Source: Collimonas arenae
GTDB taxonomy: Bacteria; Pseudomonadota; Gammaproteobacteria; Burkholderiales; Burkholderiaceae_D
Assembly: GCF_000786695.1 (NCBI RefSeq)
Contig: NZ_CP009962.1
Location: 2,480,001-2,544,000 of the forward strand
Length of the DNA stretch: 64,000 nt
Reading direction: 5' to 3'
The notes beneath the pieces are model-generated. The model was not told the origin of the DNA. It saw only the letters and a program-made list of their open reading frames with translations, and did no database searches. Position numbers and translations under genes: made by a program. Of the stretch, positions 34,889-44,977 are shown in pieces. The number at the start of each line of letters is the position of its first letter. The stretch's first letter is position 1.

Positions 34889-35458
34889 ATGAAATTAATC
34901 CAATTCGAAGACCTGCCTGCCACCCGATGGAAAAATGGCGGTGGCATTACGCGAGAGCTATACAGCTATCCGGCGGCTTCCACATTCGACAACTTTGTGT
35001 GGCGTGTGAGTATTGCCGACGTCAGCCAGTCTGGTGCCTTTTCCAGTTTTCCCGGCGTCGACCGGATCATCACTTTGCTCGAAGGCGAGGGCATGCAACT
35101 GCTTGACGATAGCGGCAATCACGCTTTGTTGTCATTGTTGCAGCCGCACCGTTTTCGGGGCGAAGCGCAGATCAGCGCCCGGCTGGAAGGTGGTGCCTGC
35201 CAAGATTTTAATCTGATGCTACGGCGCGGCGCTGCTATCGGCGCCGTAGAGATCTGGCGCGGCGACCAAAATCTGCCGCAGGGATGCAATCTGCTGTTTT
35301 GTGCGCGGGGCCGCTGGGACGTCTTGACTGAAGATGGCGAGCACGCCACGCTAGATTCGCGTCAGAGTCTTGTCTGGGAAGCACCATCGGGTAGAGTGTC
35401 CCTGCGTTCTTTGAGCGCTGGCAGTATTCTGATTGGCGTCAATATCAATCTGCAATAG
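34889..35458 (+). CDS. hutD: HutD family protein
   Basis: The 189-residue protein matches the HutD/DUF886 cupin-like family: [20 protein letters not shown] at the start, [20 protein letters not shown] and [14 protein letters not shown]. The family is encoded in many hut operons and is thought to limit hut expression or cap urocanate levels in Pseudomonas; the biochemical role is not firmly known. It lies 21 bases after hutH and 8 bases before hutI, so it belongs to the operon. Confidence 0.92.
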   Translation: MKLIQFEDLPATRWKNGGGITRELYSYPAASTFDNFVWRVSIADVSQSGAFSSFPGVDRIITLLEGEGMQLLDDSGNHALLSLLQPHRFRGEAQISARLEGGACQDFNLMLRRGAAIGAVEIWRGDQNLPQGCNLLFCARGRWDVLTEDGEHATLDSRQSLVWEAPSGRVSLRSLSAGSILIGVNINLQ

Positions 35459-35466
35459 GAATTAAC

Positions 35467-36759
35467 ATGGCGCATAGTGAAACCAGGCAAGCCGACGGTA
35501 TCTGCGGCGATATGTGCAACGATATGTGCGATGGTATCTGGACCAACGCCAGGATTGCCCCGGCAGGTAATCCTGCGCAAGTCATCTTGGACGGCGCCAT
35601 GGCGGTGCGCGATGGCCTGATCGCCTGGATCGGCAGCGCGGCCGATCTGCCTGCCGAGTACAACAATGCAGACTGGCCGCAGCACGATGCCGGTAATCGC
35701 TGGATTACGCCAGGCTTGATCGACTGTCACACTCATCTGGTGTACGGCGGTAACCGCGCCGACGAATTTTCTTTGCGTCTGGCCGGCGCCAGCTACGAGG
35801 AAATCGCGCGCAATGGCGGCGGCATTGTCTCGACCGTGCAGGCTACGCGCGCGGCCGATGAAGACGATCTGTTCGGGCAGGCGGCGCGGCGTCTGGAAGC
35901 CTTGCTGGCCGAAGGCGTGACGACCATTGAAATAAAATCCGGGTACGGGCTTGATCTGGCGACAGAACGCAAGATGCTGCGGGTTGCGCGGCGTCTCGGT
36001 GAACACTATCCAGTCACGGTCTACACCACTTTTCTTGGCGCGCACGCCTTGCCGCCGGAATACCAGGGCCGCGCCGACGATTACATAACTTTGGTGTGCG
36101 ACGAGATGCTGCCGGCGCTGCACGCGGAAGGGCTGGTCGATGCGGTCGATGTATTTTGTGAAAACATCGGCTTTTCGGTGGCGCAGAGCGAAAGAGTATT
36201 CGTTGCAGCAAGCAAGCTCGGGCTGCCTGTAAAAATGCATGCCGACCAGCTCTCGAATATTGGCGGCACCCGCTTGGCGGCGCGCTTTAAAGCTATATCG
36301 GCGGATCACCTGGAGCATCTGGGCGAAGCAGATGTGCAGGCAATGCGCGAGAGCGGCACAGTCGCAGTGTTGCTGCCGGGCGCCTATTACTTTATCCGCG
36401 AAACCAAACTGCCGCCGCTGGAACTGCTGCGGCGCTATCAAATTCCCATAGCAATCTCCACTGACAGCAATCCCGGTACATCGCCGACCACATCCTTGCT
36501 GTTGATGCTGAACATGTCTTGCACGCTGTTCCGCATGACAACGGCGGAAGTGTTGATGGGCGTTACATCTCATGCCGCGCTGGCGTTGGGCAAGGCCGGC
36601 CAGCATGGTCTGCTGGCAGCAGGGCGGGGTGCTGACTTTGTCCTCTGGAACGTGGAGTCGCTGGCCGAACTGGCCTATTGGTCCGGACTCAATCCGTGCG
36701 ATGCGATCGTGCGCGCCGGCCGCCTGAGTCCGGCGTCGAAAAAAGGAGCATGGTCATGA
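35467..36759 (+). CDS. hutI: Imidazolonepropionase
   Basis: The 430-residue metal-dependent amidohydrolase shows the metal-binding [19 protein letters not shown], then [14 protein letters not shown], a middle [13 protein letters not shown], the His-containing [12 protein letters not shown] and the Asp motif [11 protein letters not shown]. It opens imidazolonepropionate to N-formimidoyl-L-glutamate. The N-terminus has an unusual Cys/Met/Asp-rich stretch ([19 protein letters not shown]) that is partly repetitive. The stop overlaps the hutF start. Confidence 0.95.
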   Translation: MAHSETRQADGICGDMCNDMCDGIWTNARIAPAGNPAQVILDGAMAVRDGLIAWIGSAADLPAEYNNADWPQHDAGNRWITPGLIDCHTHLVYGGNRADEFSLRLAGASYEEIARNGGGIVSTVQATRAADEDDLFGQAARRLEALLAEGVTTIEIKSGYGLDLATERKMLRVARRLGEHYPVTVYTTFLGAHALPPEYQGRADDYITLVCDEMLPALHAEGLVDAVDVFCENIGFSVAQSERVFVAASKLGLPVKMHADQLSNIGGTRLAARFKAISADHLEHLGEADVQAMRESGTVAVLLPGAYYFIRETKLPPLELLRRYQIPIAISTDSNPGTSPTTSLLLMLNMSCTLFRMTTAEVLMGVTSHAALALGKAGQHGLLAAGRGADFVLWNVESLAELAYWSGLNPCDAIVRAGRLSPASKKGAWS

Positions 36760-38147
36760 AACCGGTCATCAGGCAATTGATCGCCGACAGAGCCTTGTTA
36801 GCGCAAGGCTGGTGCAACAACGTCTTGCTGGAGTGGGATGAGCAAGGCATCCTCACAGCTGTTCAACCGGACGCCGAAGTATTGGCGCTTGCCCCGCGCG
36901 CCGCCGCGACGGTACTGCCCGGCATCGCGAATCTGCATTCGCATGCTTTCCAAAGGGCGATGGCGGGACTGACCGAATATCGTTCCGATCCGAGCGACAG
37001 TTTCTGGAGCTGGCGCACCCTGATGTACCAGTTTGCCGGAAAATTATCGCCCGCAGACTTGAAGGCGGTAGCGGTGCAGCTGTATATTGAAATGCTGCAA
37101 GCCGGTTACACTTCGGTCTGTGAATTTCACTATCTGCATCACGACAAGGACGGCAAGCCGTATGCCAATCCGACGGAAAATCTGGTGTGCCTGATCGAGG
37201 CAGCGCAGGAAGTTGGCATCGGCCTGACTTTGCTGCCGGTGATGTATCAGTACAGCGGTTTTGGCGCCCAGGCGCCGCATGCCGGTCAGGCGCGTTTCAT
37301 CAATTCGCCGGAATGGATCATGGATGTGCTGCAGCGGCTCCAAACCGGGCATCCGCAGCATGCGGGCCTGCGCTACGGCGTTGCGCCACATTCCTTGCGC
37401 GCAGTGTCGCCGCAATCGTTACAGCGTTTGCTGGCTGCGCTCAAGCAATGGGACCCGCAGACGCCAGTCCACATCCACATCGCCGAGCAGCGCAAAGAGG
37501 TCGAAGACTGTATCGCTGCGCTAGGTACGCGGCCGGTGGCGTGGCTGCTTGATAATGTGTCGGTCGATTACCATTGGTGCCTGGTGCACGCTACCCATAT
37601 GACGCCTGAAGAAACCCGGGGCTTGGCGCGTAGCGCCGCTGTGGCAGGTATTTGTCCGACAACCGAAGCCAATCTGGGTGACGGCATTTTCAACGGCGTC
37701 GAGTACACCGCTGCGCAAGGCGCCTGGGGTATTGGCTCGGATAGCCATATCAGCACCAGCGTCAGCGAGGAGCTGCGCTTGTATGAATATAGCCAGCGGC
37801 TGCAACACGGTCAGCGCAATGTGCTGGTGGGTAATCAAGGGACTTCGGTCGGTTCTTACCTGTACCGGCAGGCGCTGCAAGGCGGCGCTGCGGCCAGCGG
37901 TCGTCCGGTGGCGGGGCTGCAGGTTGGGCAACGTGCTGATCTGCTGGTGCTGGACCAGCAGCACGCCGATGTGGAGAGTAAGCTTGGCGATCAGTTGCTG
38001 GACAGTTTTGTATTTTCACATCACGGACAGACCCCCGTGCGGGATGTCATGGTGGGAGGGCATTGGGTCATCAATGACCGCAAACATCGCCTGCAGGAAC
38101 AAAGCGTTTCTGCCTATGCGAATACACTGAAAAAATTGCTTGCTTGA
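36756..38147 (+). CDS. hutF: Formimidoylglutamate deiminase
   Basis: I chose ATG 36756 because AAGGAG is eight bases upstream and ATGA overlaps the hutI stop; the frame is open further upstream. The 463-residue amidohydrolase has [19 protein letters not shown] (metal His pair), FHYLHHD, the VHIHIAEQ motif and GIGSDSHIS for the catalytic Asp. It deiminates formimidoylglutamate to formylglutamate with release of ammonia, the branch used by Pseudomonas and many betaproteobacteria instead of a direct formiminoglutamase. Confidence 0.95.
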   Translation: MKPVIRQLIADRALLAQGWCNNVLLEWDEQGILTAVQPDAEVLALAPRAAATVLPGIANLHSHAFQRAMAGLTEYRSDPSDSFWSWRTLMYQFAGKLSPADLKAVAVQLYIEMLQAGYTSVCEFHYLHHDKDGKPYANPTENLVCLIEAAQEVGIGLTLLPVMYQYSGFGAQAPHAGQARFINSPEWIMDVLQRLQTGHPQHAGLRYGVAPHSLRAVSPQSLQRLLAALKQWDPQTPVHIHIAEQRKEVEDCIAALGTRPVAWLLDNVSVDYHWCLVHATHMTPEETRGLARSAAVAGICPTTEANLGDGIFNGVEYTAAQGAWGIGSDSHISTSVSEELRLYEYSQRLQHGQRNVLVGNQGTSVGSYLYRQALQGGAAASGRPVAGLQVGQRADLLVLDQQHADVESKLGDQLLDSFVFSHHGQTPVRDVMVGGHWVINDRKHRLQEQSVSAYANTLKKLLA

Positions 38148-38204
38148 AGTAATTTGGCTACGCCTGCACGGAAAACGCGCATTGTAAAATTTACAGAGAT
38201 TTTT

Positions 38205-39005
38205 ATGGAAAAATTCATATTTCATCGTGGTAGCCTGCCGCTGTTGGTGTCTATGCCGCATGCGGGAGAACATATTCCCGAAGACATCAGGAAGAACATG
38301 AGCGCGCCGGCGCTGGACATCGCCGATACCGATTGGCATATGCCGTTGCTGTACGATTTTCTGGAAGAACTCGGCGCCTCAGTGTTGGTGGCGACCCATT
38401 CACGTTATGTGGTCGACCTCAATCGCCCTCAGGATAATGTGAATCTCTACCCGGGCCAGGATACAACCGGCCTTTGTCCTGTGGATACCTTTCACAAGGA
38501 ACCACTGTATCAAGTGGGGAGAAATCCCGACGACGCTGAAATACAGCGCCGCGTTACCCTATATTGGCAGCCGTACCACCAGCAACTGGAACAGGAGCTG
38601 CAGCGCATGCGCGCCGAACATGGCATCGCCATGTTGTGGGATGCGCACTCTATCGCGTCGGTGGTGCCACGTTTTTTTGAGGGACGTCTGCCGGATTTGA
38701 ACCTGGGCACAGCCTCGGGTGCTTCATGTGCACCGGAACTGGCGCAGCAGCTGCAGCAAGTCGCCGCTGAGGCGTCTGGTTACAGCCACGCGTTGAACGG
38801 CCGTTTCAAGGGCGGTCATATCACGCGCCACTACGGCAAGCCGGAGCAGAACATCCATGCGGTCCAGCTTGAGCAGGCGCAAATCACTTATATGGAAGAG
38901 CAGTTGCCGTTTGCTTTCGACCCGCAACGTGCCGCCTTGGTGCAGCCGACCTTGCGCCGCTTTCTTGAAGTTATGCTGGCGTGGGCCGGGACTCACGCGC
39001 TATAA
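38205..39005 (+). CDS. hutG: N-formylglutamate amidohydrolase
   Basis: ATG 38205 gives a 266-residue protein beginning MEKFIFHRGSLPLLVSMPHA; the longer frame from 38154 adds a basic head without support. It belongs to the FGase family: SMPHAGEHIPEDI, RYVVDLNRPQDN, LWDAHSIASVVPRFFEG and GHITRHYGKP. It hydrolyses N-formylglutamate to glutamate and formate, completing the pathway that HutF begins. It is the last hut gene and is followed by a terminator-like hairpin. Confidence 0.94.
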   Translation: MEKFIFHRGSLPLLVSMPHAGEHIPEDIRKNMSAPALDIADTDWHMPLLYDFLEELGASVLVATHSRYVVDLNRPQDNVNLYPGQDTTGLCPVDTFHKEPLYQVGRNPDDAEIQRRVTLYWQPYHQQLEQELQRMRAEHGIAMLWDAHSIASVVPRFFEGRLPDLNLGTASGASCAPELAQQLQQVAAEASGYSHALNGRFKGGHITRHYGKPEQNIHAVQLEQAQITYMEEQLPFAFDPQRAALVQPTLRRFLEVMLAWAGTHAL

Positions 39006-39040
39006 GACCTGCTTGTGTTTTCACATATTCCTTGGCCGCG

Positions 39041-39072
39041 CTGGTCGCACAGGCTTAGCGCGCCAGTTTTTT
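39041..39072 (+). terminator. Candidate Rho-independent terminator after hutG
   Basis: A seven-pair stem is formed by CTGG-CGC (39041-39048, with one bulged T) and GCGCCAG (39060-39066), closing a loop of about 11 bases, followed by six T (39067-39072). It begins 35 bases after the hutG stop, where the hut transcript should end. Confidence 0.55.
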
Positions 39073-39451
39073 ACCTGCCCTCACTCCAATTACGTTCTGC
39101 GCTTATTCGCAAATCAGACCATGGCCGCCTGGCCAAGAACTGAAATGACTGGTTTGATCTTGCCCTCCAGTCGTTGAACGTATCGTCTGCATTTCCTATA
39201 ACGGCGTGAAATTCCCGCTTCGCAAGATTTCACTCGATTTCTGTTTCTTTCCACGATATCCAAATCAACAAACTCAGATCGCACCGATGACCTGAAGGGA
39301 TATTTCCAATTATCAGCTTTTTCTTAATATTGGTTTTTTATTACTAAAAATGTAGGTAACAATCGTATAATCAATAAATTGCAATATTGATAACTATGAT
39401 TGATTTCCCGCACCGTTACTGTGATGTGGCGGTATTTTTTTAGGCATAAAA
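39073..39451 (+). other. AT-rich leader of the autotransporter gene
   Basis: No gene is supported here. The stretch 39300-39450 is strikingly AT-rich against its surroundings and holds a perfect TATAAT at 39366-39371, but the best -35 at 17 bases (ACTAAA) is poor. Several short frames in this stretch lack coding character. The low GC may reflect horizontal origin or nucleoid-protein silencing of the surface protein gene. Confidence 0.4.
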
Positions 39452-42400
39452 ATGAACAACGTTTATCGAATTATCTGGAACGAGGTGCTGGGCGCATGGG
39501 TCGCCGTATCGGAGCGGACCAAGGCCAAAGGAAAATCTGCTCGCGCAAAGCGCCCGCTGGCAAAATTGGGACGGGTTTTTCTGTTCGGCGTAGCGGGAAC
39601 GACTGCCGGCGCGACGCTGGCGGTAGATAATCCGATTCATATGATCGGCGGCGCAGCGCTGCCGTTGGACGGGATATCGTTCGCCACGCGCAGCAACGAT
39701 GCAATCGCCGTATGGGCCGACGATGGCGCGGGCATTTTCTTGAATGCCCACTGGGATAATGCGGCCACCGGCAAGAGCAGTTCGGTAACGACTGCAGGGA
39801 ATCGTAGCGTCGCCCTGCAAGCCGCCGGAGGCAAGAATCCTTCCTTTGTCGTCGGCAGCCGCGTCGCTGTCTCTACAGCCGGTACTGCGGCACATGGCGC
39901 CTTTGTCAGCACCGGTGGCGGCATCAGCTTGCTGGACAGTACGATCGCCACGACAGGAGGATATGCTCACGGCATCTATGGCAAGGGTAATGGTACGCAC
40001 CTGGCGATAGATGGAGGCAGCATTTCAACTGTCGGCATAGGCGCGTCTTCCGTCTCACTGTATGACGGCGCTTCCGCCATCCTGACCGGGACCAAAGTAA
40101 GCGCTGAGAACAGCTATGCACTGGACCTGGCTGACGACGTTCGAGCCCGGCTGAATCAAGTGAACATTGTCCAGGGCGGGCCGCTGGCAGCGGTGCAAGT
40201 ACGCGCGAGAAGCACGTTCGAGATGAATGGCGGCAGCATAGTAAAGACAGGTCAGGATCATGCCGTGACCTTTTTTGCAGCTGGATCGGGTACCTCGACA
40301 ACCATGGCAGTCGGTCAATTGACAGGAGCACAAATTACCACCGCTGGCGACCATTCTTACGGTGTCAATATTCACAAAAATGCGAATGTTACTTTTGATG
40401 GAGTGACTGTGCATACCATGGGTGATGGTGCGCGCGGCTTGAACATATGGGATGCCGCCAGCAGCATGACGTTGAACAATAGCCATATACAGACGGATGG
40501 CAAGAGTGCGGTTGGCGTGGTCAATTTCGGTGGCCGCATCGATTTTACGGGCGGGACTGTCACCACCAATGGTGCGAGCGCGCATGGTGTGTATGCCCAA
40601 GACTCGATGGATTACTCCACTGGCAAAATGATGCATGCCGTGATGAGCGTCAAGGATGCGGACATTGTTGTCAACGGACAGGCACATGGCGCTTATGCCG
40701 GTTCAGGAGCCGAGCTGAACATATCGGGGGGCAGCATTGTCACCAACGGTCCGTCGGGAGCCGGCGTGTTCGCGGGCAGTGGTGCGACGCTGAATATAGC
40801 CGCTAGCAATATCACCGCCAACGGTGCGGCCGGGGTTGCTGCTTACGCATCTGCCGCCACGCTCAGTGTAGCGGACGATACCTTGCTTATCGCCAGCGCC
40901 AATGGTGGCCGCGGAGCGGTGGCGACCGGCGCCGGCACGCAGCTGTTCATTTCCGGCAGCGCCATCAATACCAGCGGTGCCGCCAGTGTTGGAGTTGACA
41001 GTCGTAATGACGCCATCACCCGGCTGACGGCAACCACAGTGAATGGTGATGCGGGAGATGCGTTGCGGATAGGCGCAAGCATGGACGGGATCAACAACAA
41101 CAGTGTCACCGTCGTCGGCGGTGCGCTGAATGTGCAAAGCGGAAATGCCTTGGCGGTGGCGGGAGGCAGCGCAAACATCAGCCTGAAAGGCGTCGCGCTG
41201 CAGGCCCCAGACGGGAATGTCATTCGAGTCAAGGATGCGCTTATCGCCAAACCGGATGGTTCAGTGGCAACGATCGCAATGGGCGTTGCGAACATTAACG
41301 CCATCGGCTCAAATTTCAAGAGTGGCAATGTCGTGGTGGATAGCGGCACACTGAACCTGAGTCTGGATAACAGTTCCCTAAACGGAGATGTCTTCGTTAA
41401 CCCTTCCGTGGCGCAAGCGAATGTTAGTTTGCTGAATGCTGCGTCCATGACCGGCGCCACCCATGGCGTCGGCAGTGTCAACATCGATGACAGCAGCCAA
41501 TGGACCCTGAGTGGAAGCTCGACGGTGACAGATACCCTCACCAATGCCGGTCGCATCAATTTCGGCGTCAATCCGAACGCTGGTTTTAAGGCACTTACCA
41601 CGCACAATTATGTCGGCAACAACGGAAAAATTACCATCAATACCCGGCTAGGCGATGATAAATCGCCGACCGACAAGCTGATCATCGACGGCGGCCATGC
41701 CAGCGGTCACACGGCGCTGCTGGTGAATAACATGGGTGGTGCGGGAGCGCAAACCAATAGCGGCATCATGGTAGTGCAGGCCGTCAATGGTGGCACCAGT
41801 ACAGCGGACGCGTTCAAGCTGGGCCGGATAGTGCGTGCCGGCGGTTATGACTATTTCCTCTTCAAAGGAAATGCCAGCAGCGCTCAGGCGGATAACTGGT
41901 ACTTGCGCAGCACGCTTGACGAAATTCCTGTCGATCCGAATACGCCCAAGCCAGTCGACCCACCTGTCAAGCCGGGTGAGCCTGAGCCAGAGCTCAAGCC
42001 CGTCGACCCGAGCAATCCCGAGCCAGAGATCAAGCCAGAGATCAAGCCAGACCGGGGCCAATTGTATGGCCCCGAAAGGTCGGTCTATAGCACGGTGATG
42101 CCGACTGCAATGCGGCTTGGTCAGGTCACGCTAGGCACCTTGCACGGCCGCGTCGGTGAGCAGGAAAACCTGCGGGCCGATGGCGTCACCCAGGATCCCT
42201 TCGTCAATGGTGCATGGGGCCGCGTGATTGCCCAGGATTCACGCGAAAAATATACCAACCAGGTAGGATCTTCCGCCAGTACCAACATCTCAGGATTCCA
42301 GGCTGGCACCGACGTCTATCGCCGGCAGGACGCCGCTGGGAGTCGCGACCATGCAGGCGTATATTTTGGCGTTGCGCATGCTGACAGCTATGTCTCCGGC

Positions 42401-43066
42401 CTAGCCATCAATGCATCGCTCAATCCGACCGGCAATGTGCGGCAGCGTACCGGTGCGGTCAAACTGGACGGCTGGAGCGGTGGCGCTTACTGGACGCATT
42501 ACGGACCATCTGGCTGGTATGTCGACACGGTGTTGCAAGCTACCGCTTACCGTGGCAATGCCTCTACCGACAACACCGGTATCAAGATCAAAGGATCGGG
42601 CTTGTTGATGTCGATAGAAGGCGGCTATCCGATTGACCTGGGCAACTTCTGGAGCCTGGAACCGCAAGCGCAGCTGATGTGGCAGGGCGTGTCGCTCGAT
42701 CGTACGGCTGACATCGCTTCCGAGGTCAGGTTTGGCAGTAGCAATACACTGCTGGGCCGTATCGGCGCGCGGTTGCAGCATACCGGGAAAGATGGAGGCA
42801 GGCTGTTCCAGCCTTACCTGCACGCTAATCTTTGGTCTAACTTGTCAGGGGCGAAAAACACAGTGACCTACGGCGAAGATGGAACAGCGGGCGGTATCGA
42901 AACCAAATCGGGAACCAGTTGGGGGCAGGTCGGTATCGGCATGACAGCGCAGATGACGCAAAACACCAGCATCTATGCGCGCCTCGACGGCATGTTCAGT
43001 ATCGGCGGTCAAGGCAGGGAGTATAACGGCATCGGCGGCAGCCTTGGCTTACGGTTGAAGTTCTAA
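39452..43066 (+). CDS. Autotransporter adhesin (type Va) with extended signal peptide and pertactin-like passenger
   Basis: The 1204-residue protein begins with an ESPR motif (MNNVYRIIWNEVLGAWVAVS) and a hydrophobic core (FLFGVAGTTAGATLA), so it uses the Sec pathway with the slowed-export leader. The passenger (about 60-815) is a beta-helix of short imperfect repeats rich in T/N/G (such as ITTAGDHSYGVNI and TTNGASAHGVYAQ). A Pro/Glu/Lys-rich linker (about 828-870, with repeated EPEIKPEIKP) and a pertactin-type autotransporter beta-barrel (about 900-1204) end in LGLRLKF, the aromatic C-terminus expected for BAM insertion. No protease triad is seen; adhesion or aggregation is inferred. Confidence 0.93.
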   Translation: MNNVYRIIWNEVLGAWVAVSERTKAKGKSARAKRPLAKLGRVFLFGVAGTTAGATLAVDNPIHMIGGAALPLDGISFATRSNDAIAVWADDGAGIFLNAHWDNAATGKSSSVTTAGNRSVALQAAGGKNPSFVVGSRVAVSTAGTAAHGAFVSTGGGISLLDSTIATTGGYAHGIYGKGNGTHLAIDGGSISTVGIGASSVSLYDGASAILTGTKVSAENSYALDLADDVRARLNQVNIVQGGPLAAVQVRARSTFEMNGGSIVKTGQDHAVTFFAAGSGTSTTMAVGQLTGAQITTAGDHSYGVNIHKNANVTFDGVTVHTMGDGARGLNIWDAASSMTLNNSHIQTDGKSAVGVVNFGGRIDFTGGTVTTNGASAHGVYAQDSMDYSTGKMMHAVMSVKDADIVVNGQAHGAYAGSGAELNISGGSIVTNGPSGAGVFAGSGATLNIAASNITANGAAGVAAYASAATLSVADDTLLIASANGGRGAVATGAGTQLFISGSAINTSGAASVGVDSRNDAITRLTATTVNGDAGDALRIGASMDGINNNSVTVVGGALNVQSGNALAVAGGSANISLKGVALQAPDGNVIRVKDALIAKPDGSVATIAMGVANINAIGSNFKSGNVVVDSGTLNLSLDNSSLNGDVFVNPSVAQANVSLLNAASMTGATHGVGSVNIDDSSQWTLSGSSTVTDTLTNAGRINFGVNPNAGFKALTTHNYVGNNGKITINTRLGDDKSPTDKLIIDGGHASGHTALLVNNMGGAGAQTNSGIMVVQAVNGGTSTADAFKLGRIVRAGGYDYFLFKGNASSAQADNWYLRSTLDEIPVDPNTPKPVDPPVKPGEPEPELKPVDPSNPEPEIKPEIKPDRGQLYGPERSVYSTVMPTAMRLGQVTLGTLHGRVGEQENLRADGVTQDPFVNGAWGRVIAQDSREKYTNQVGSSASTNISGFQAGTDVYRRQDAAGSRDHAGVYFGVAHADSYVSGLAINASLNPTGNVRQRTGAVKLDGWSGGAYWTHYGPSGWYVDTVLQATAYRGNASTDNTGIKIKGSGLLMSIEGGYPIDLGNFWSLEPQAQLMWQGVSLDRTADIASEVRFGSSNTLLGRIGARLQHTGKDGGRLFQPYLHANLWSNLSGAKNTVTYGEDGTAGGIETKSGTSWGQVGIGMTAQMTQNTSIYARLDGMFSIGGQGREYNGIGGSLGLRLKF

Positions 43067-43246
43067 GAGGCTGTTGCGAACACAGATGGCTAGGCGCTCC
43101 GACGAAGACAGTACGAGTAGTACGGCGAGAAGGGTGTAGCGGGGTTTTCAGACGACATTGTCGTCTGCCTGCGGAACGCCCCGGGCTTGCAAGCCCGGGC
43201 GCGCCCTGCAAGGGCAACAACGTCAGGTGTGTTTGCAACAGCCTCT
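43066..43246. repeat. 181-bp MITE-like element with 19-bp terminal inverted repeats (type A)
   Basis: The left end AGAGGCTGTTGCGAACACA (43066-43084) is the reverse complement of the right end TGTGTTTGCAACAGCCTCT (43228-43246) with one mismatch. Inside are two strong palindromes: CAGACGAC-AT-TGTCGTCTG near 43152-43170 and CCCGGGCTTGCAAGCCCGGG near 43181-43200. There is also a GACGAAGACAGTACGAG/TAGTACGGCGAG segment of a kind I recall from intergenic repeats of related betaproteobacteria. It codes for nothing and begins exactly at the autotransporter stop. It could act as a terminator. Confidence 0.75.
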
Positions 43247-43276
43247 AAGTATTTTATTAGGTGGGCGGGCCTGGGT

Positions 43277-44626
43277 CTATAACCAATATTCTATCGAACG
43301 AGCCGCCCACTCCTTTACCCGATCGGAAAACGGCCGTTGCCGCCATTGTTCCGGTGTGATCTGCTCAGAGCCGCGAATATCTTCACGGAACGCCTTTTCC
43401 ATCTGATGGCCAAACTGCTCATCAATGACCACCACATTGGCTTCGTAGTTGTGCAGGAAGCTGCGAATATCCATGTTAGCCGAGCCCACCGTAGACCAGA
43501 TGCCGTCGACGACGGCGGTTTTAGCGTGGAGCACGGAAACCTGTAATTGGTAGATATGGATGCCGGCGCTGAGCAGTTGCGTATAAAACGATTGGCCGGC
43601 ATGGAACGCCAAGCCGATATCGGTCACGCCAGGGAGGATCAAGGAGACGTCGACGCCACGCCGGGCGGCGGCGATCAGTGCGTTCGCCAGTTGCCGGTCG
43701 GGTGTGAAGTAGGGGGTGGTGATGTGTATGCTTTTGCGCGCTTGCTGAATCGCCAGGATGTAGGCTTTATATAGATTGTAGTCACCGTCTGGTTGAGTAC
43801 TCAGTACATGTACCGTCTTGTCACCGGCTGGCGTTAGCGTCGGAAAATATGCGAGGTCTGGCAAATCTTCCGTATGTTGCGTGGCCCAGGTTTGCATGAA
43901 CAACAATTGCAAGGATGCGACTGCCGGACCCTCTATCTGCACATGCGTGTCGCGCCAGCCTACAGGGCCTTCGCTGGATTTGCGGCGCGAGCGGAACAAG
44001 GAGCTGTTGGCGTACGCCGCACTGATGTTGACGCCGCCGGTGAAGCCGACCTTGCCATCCACCACCAGAATCTTGCGATGGTCGCGGTGGTTCAACTGCC
44101 AACGACCGAAGCGTTTGAGTGGATTGACTGGATTGAACTCAACCAGTTTGATGCCGGCTGCACGCATACGGTCGAAAAAATCAACAGAGCTACCGATACT
44201 GCCGACGCTGTCATAGATGATATTGACCTGGACGCCCGCGCGCTGCTTTTCGATCAGCAGATCCGCAAAGCGCAAGCCAAGCTGGTCCTGGTCGAAAATA
44301 TAGGTTTCAAAATTGATGGTGCTTTTCGCATTTTCGATGGCCGCAATCATCGCCGTCATGGTTTGTGGGCCATCGAATAGCAAGGTGACCTTGTTACCCT
44401 TGATGAGCGGGCTGCCAGTGACGGCTTCTTCCATGGCCGCCAGCGTGTTCAGTTGGGATGAGGGATCCATCGTGCCGGCGTGAGACGTGGCGATGTCGGG
44501 TAGCGTGGCGGTCAAATTGCTGACGTCTGGCAAGGTGGAGCAGGCTGCTGCCAGGACGCCCAGTAATACCGCCAAGAAGAACCGCAGAGGGCGCGGCAAA
44601 CGCCACTGCAGCTGATTATTCAACAT
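43277..44626 (-). CDS. Phospholipase D-family lipoprotein, cardiolipin synthase-like
   Basis: I chose ATG 44626, with GGAG four bases upstream on the - strand, because it places the lipobox near the N-terminus; the longer frame from 44764 lacks support. The 449-residue protein has a hydrophobic leader ending LAAAC, so it is probably a lipoprotein. Two HKD motifs (HRKILVVDGKVGFTGG and HAKTAVVDGIWSTVGSAN) mark the PLD superfamily, as do YIFDQDQLGLRFADLL and TPYFTPDRQLANAL. It resembles cardiolipin synthase ClsC/YmdC-type enzymes, which join phospholipid head groups at the membrane. A lipid anchor instead of the usual two N-terminal membrane helices is notable. Confidence 0.88.
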   Translation of the reverse strand: MLNNQLQWRLPRPLRFFLAVLLGVLAAACSTLPDVSNLTATLPDIATSHAGTMDPSSQLNTLAAMEEAVTGSPLIKGNKVTLLFDGPQTMTAMIAAIENAKSTINFETYIFDQDQLGLRFADLLIEKQRAGVQVNIIYDSVGSIGSSVDFFDRMRAAGIKLVEFNPVNPLKRFGRWQLNHRDHRKILVVDGKVGFTGGVNISAAYANSSLFRSRRKSSEGPVGWRDTHVQIEGPAVASLQLLFMQTWATQHTEDLPDLAYFPTLTPAGDKTVHVLSTQPDGDYNLYKAYILAIQQARKSIHITTPYFTPDRQLANALIAAARRGVDVSLILPGVTDIGLAFHAGQSFYTQLLSAGIHIYQLQVSVLHAKTAVVDGIWSTVGSANMDIRSFLHNYEANVVVIDEQFGHQMEKAFREDIRGSEQITPEQWRQRPFSDRVKEWAARSIEYWL

Positions 44627-44771
44627 GTAGCTCCATATGTCGCGCGCGCATTGATGAGATTGCTCTTCGTGTATTGCCGTTCGGATACTACCTTGTTGTA
44701 TCGATTTTTGCTTGATTGATGCTGGGGTAAACGAGCATAACGCAAGATAGCCCGCCGACATCACTGGTGCG

Positions 44772-44809
44772 GTGATTCACACTCGTCGATACATAAGAGT
44801 GCGAATCAC
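44772..44809. repeat. Hairpin between the PLD gene and the type B element
   Basis: GTGATTCACACTC (44772-44784) and GAGTGCGAATCAC (44797-44809) pair over 13 positions with one mismatch, leaving a 12-base loop. It sits about 146 bases upstream of the PLD-family gene start and just before the type B element. No T-run follows on either side, so termination is uncertain. Confidence 0.5.
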
Positions 44810-44817
44810 TACACTTG

Positions 44818-44976
44818 TGGACTGCAACAGTGAAATCGAGAGTGCTTGCCACACAGGAGCCGCGCATGGCGGCGTTGCAAATGCTCGCGATAGCCAGCTA
44901 TCGCTGGGGGCGGCCATCCGCTTGCCCTGCACGCCGCCTGTGCGTCCTTCACCCCCTATTTCACTGTTACAGTCCA
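44818..44976. repeat. 159-bp MITE-like element with 19-bp terminal inverted repeats (type B)
   Basis: The left end TGGACTGCAACAGTGAAAT (44818-44836) matches the reverse complement of the right end ATTTCACTGTTACAGTCCA (44958-44976) with one mismatch. The interior holds a perfect palindrome GCGATAGC-CA-GCTATCGC near 44887-44904 and no gene. It ends next to the stop codon of the gcr-like gene. Its ends differ from those of the type A element, so it is a separate family. Confidence 0.7.
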
Positions 44977-44977
44977 A

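Noticed and set aside
35362..36606. - strand frame of 414 codons opposite hutI
   Set aside because: The + strand encodes a full imidazolonepropionase with all metal motifs.
42001..42060. Repeat in the autotransporter linker as a CRISPR-like array
   Set aside because: It is a short Pro/Glu/Lys coding repeat inside an open frame, not a spacer-repeat array.
44772..44976. Small frames on both strands around the inverted-repeat element
   Set aside because: They run through the terminal repeats and share no protein features.
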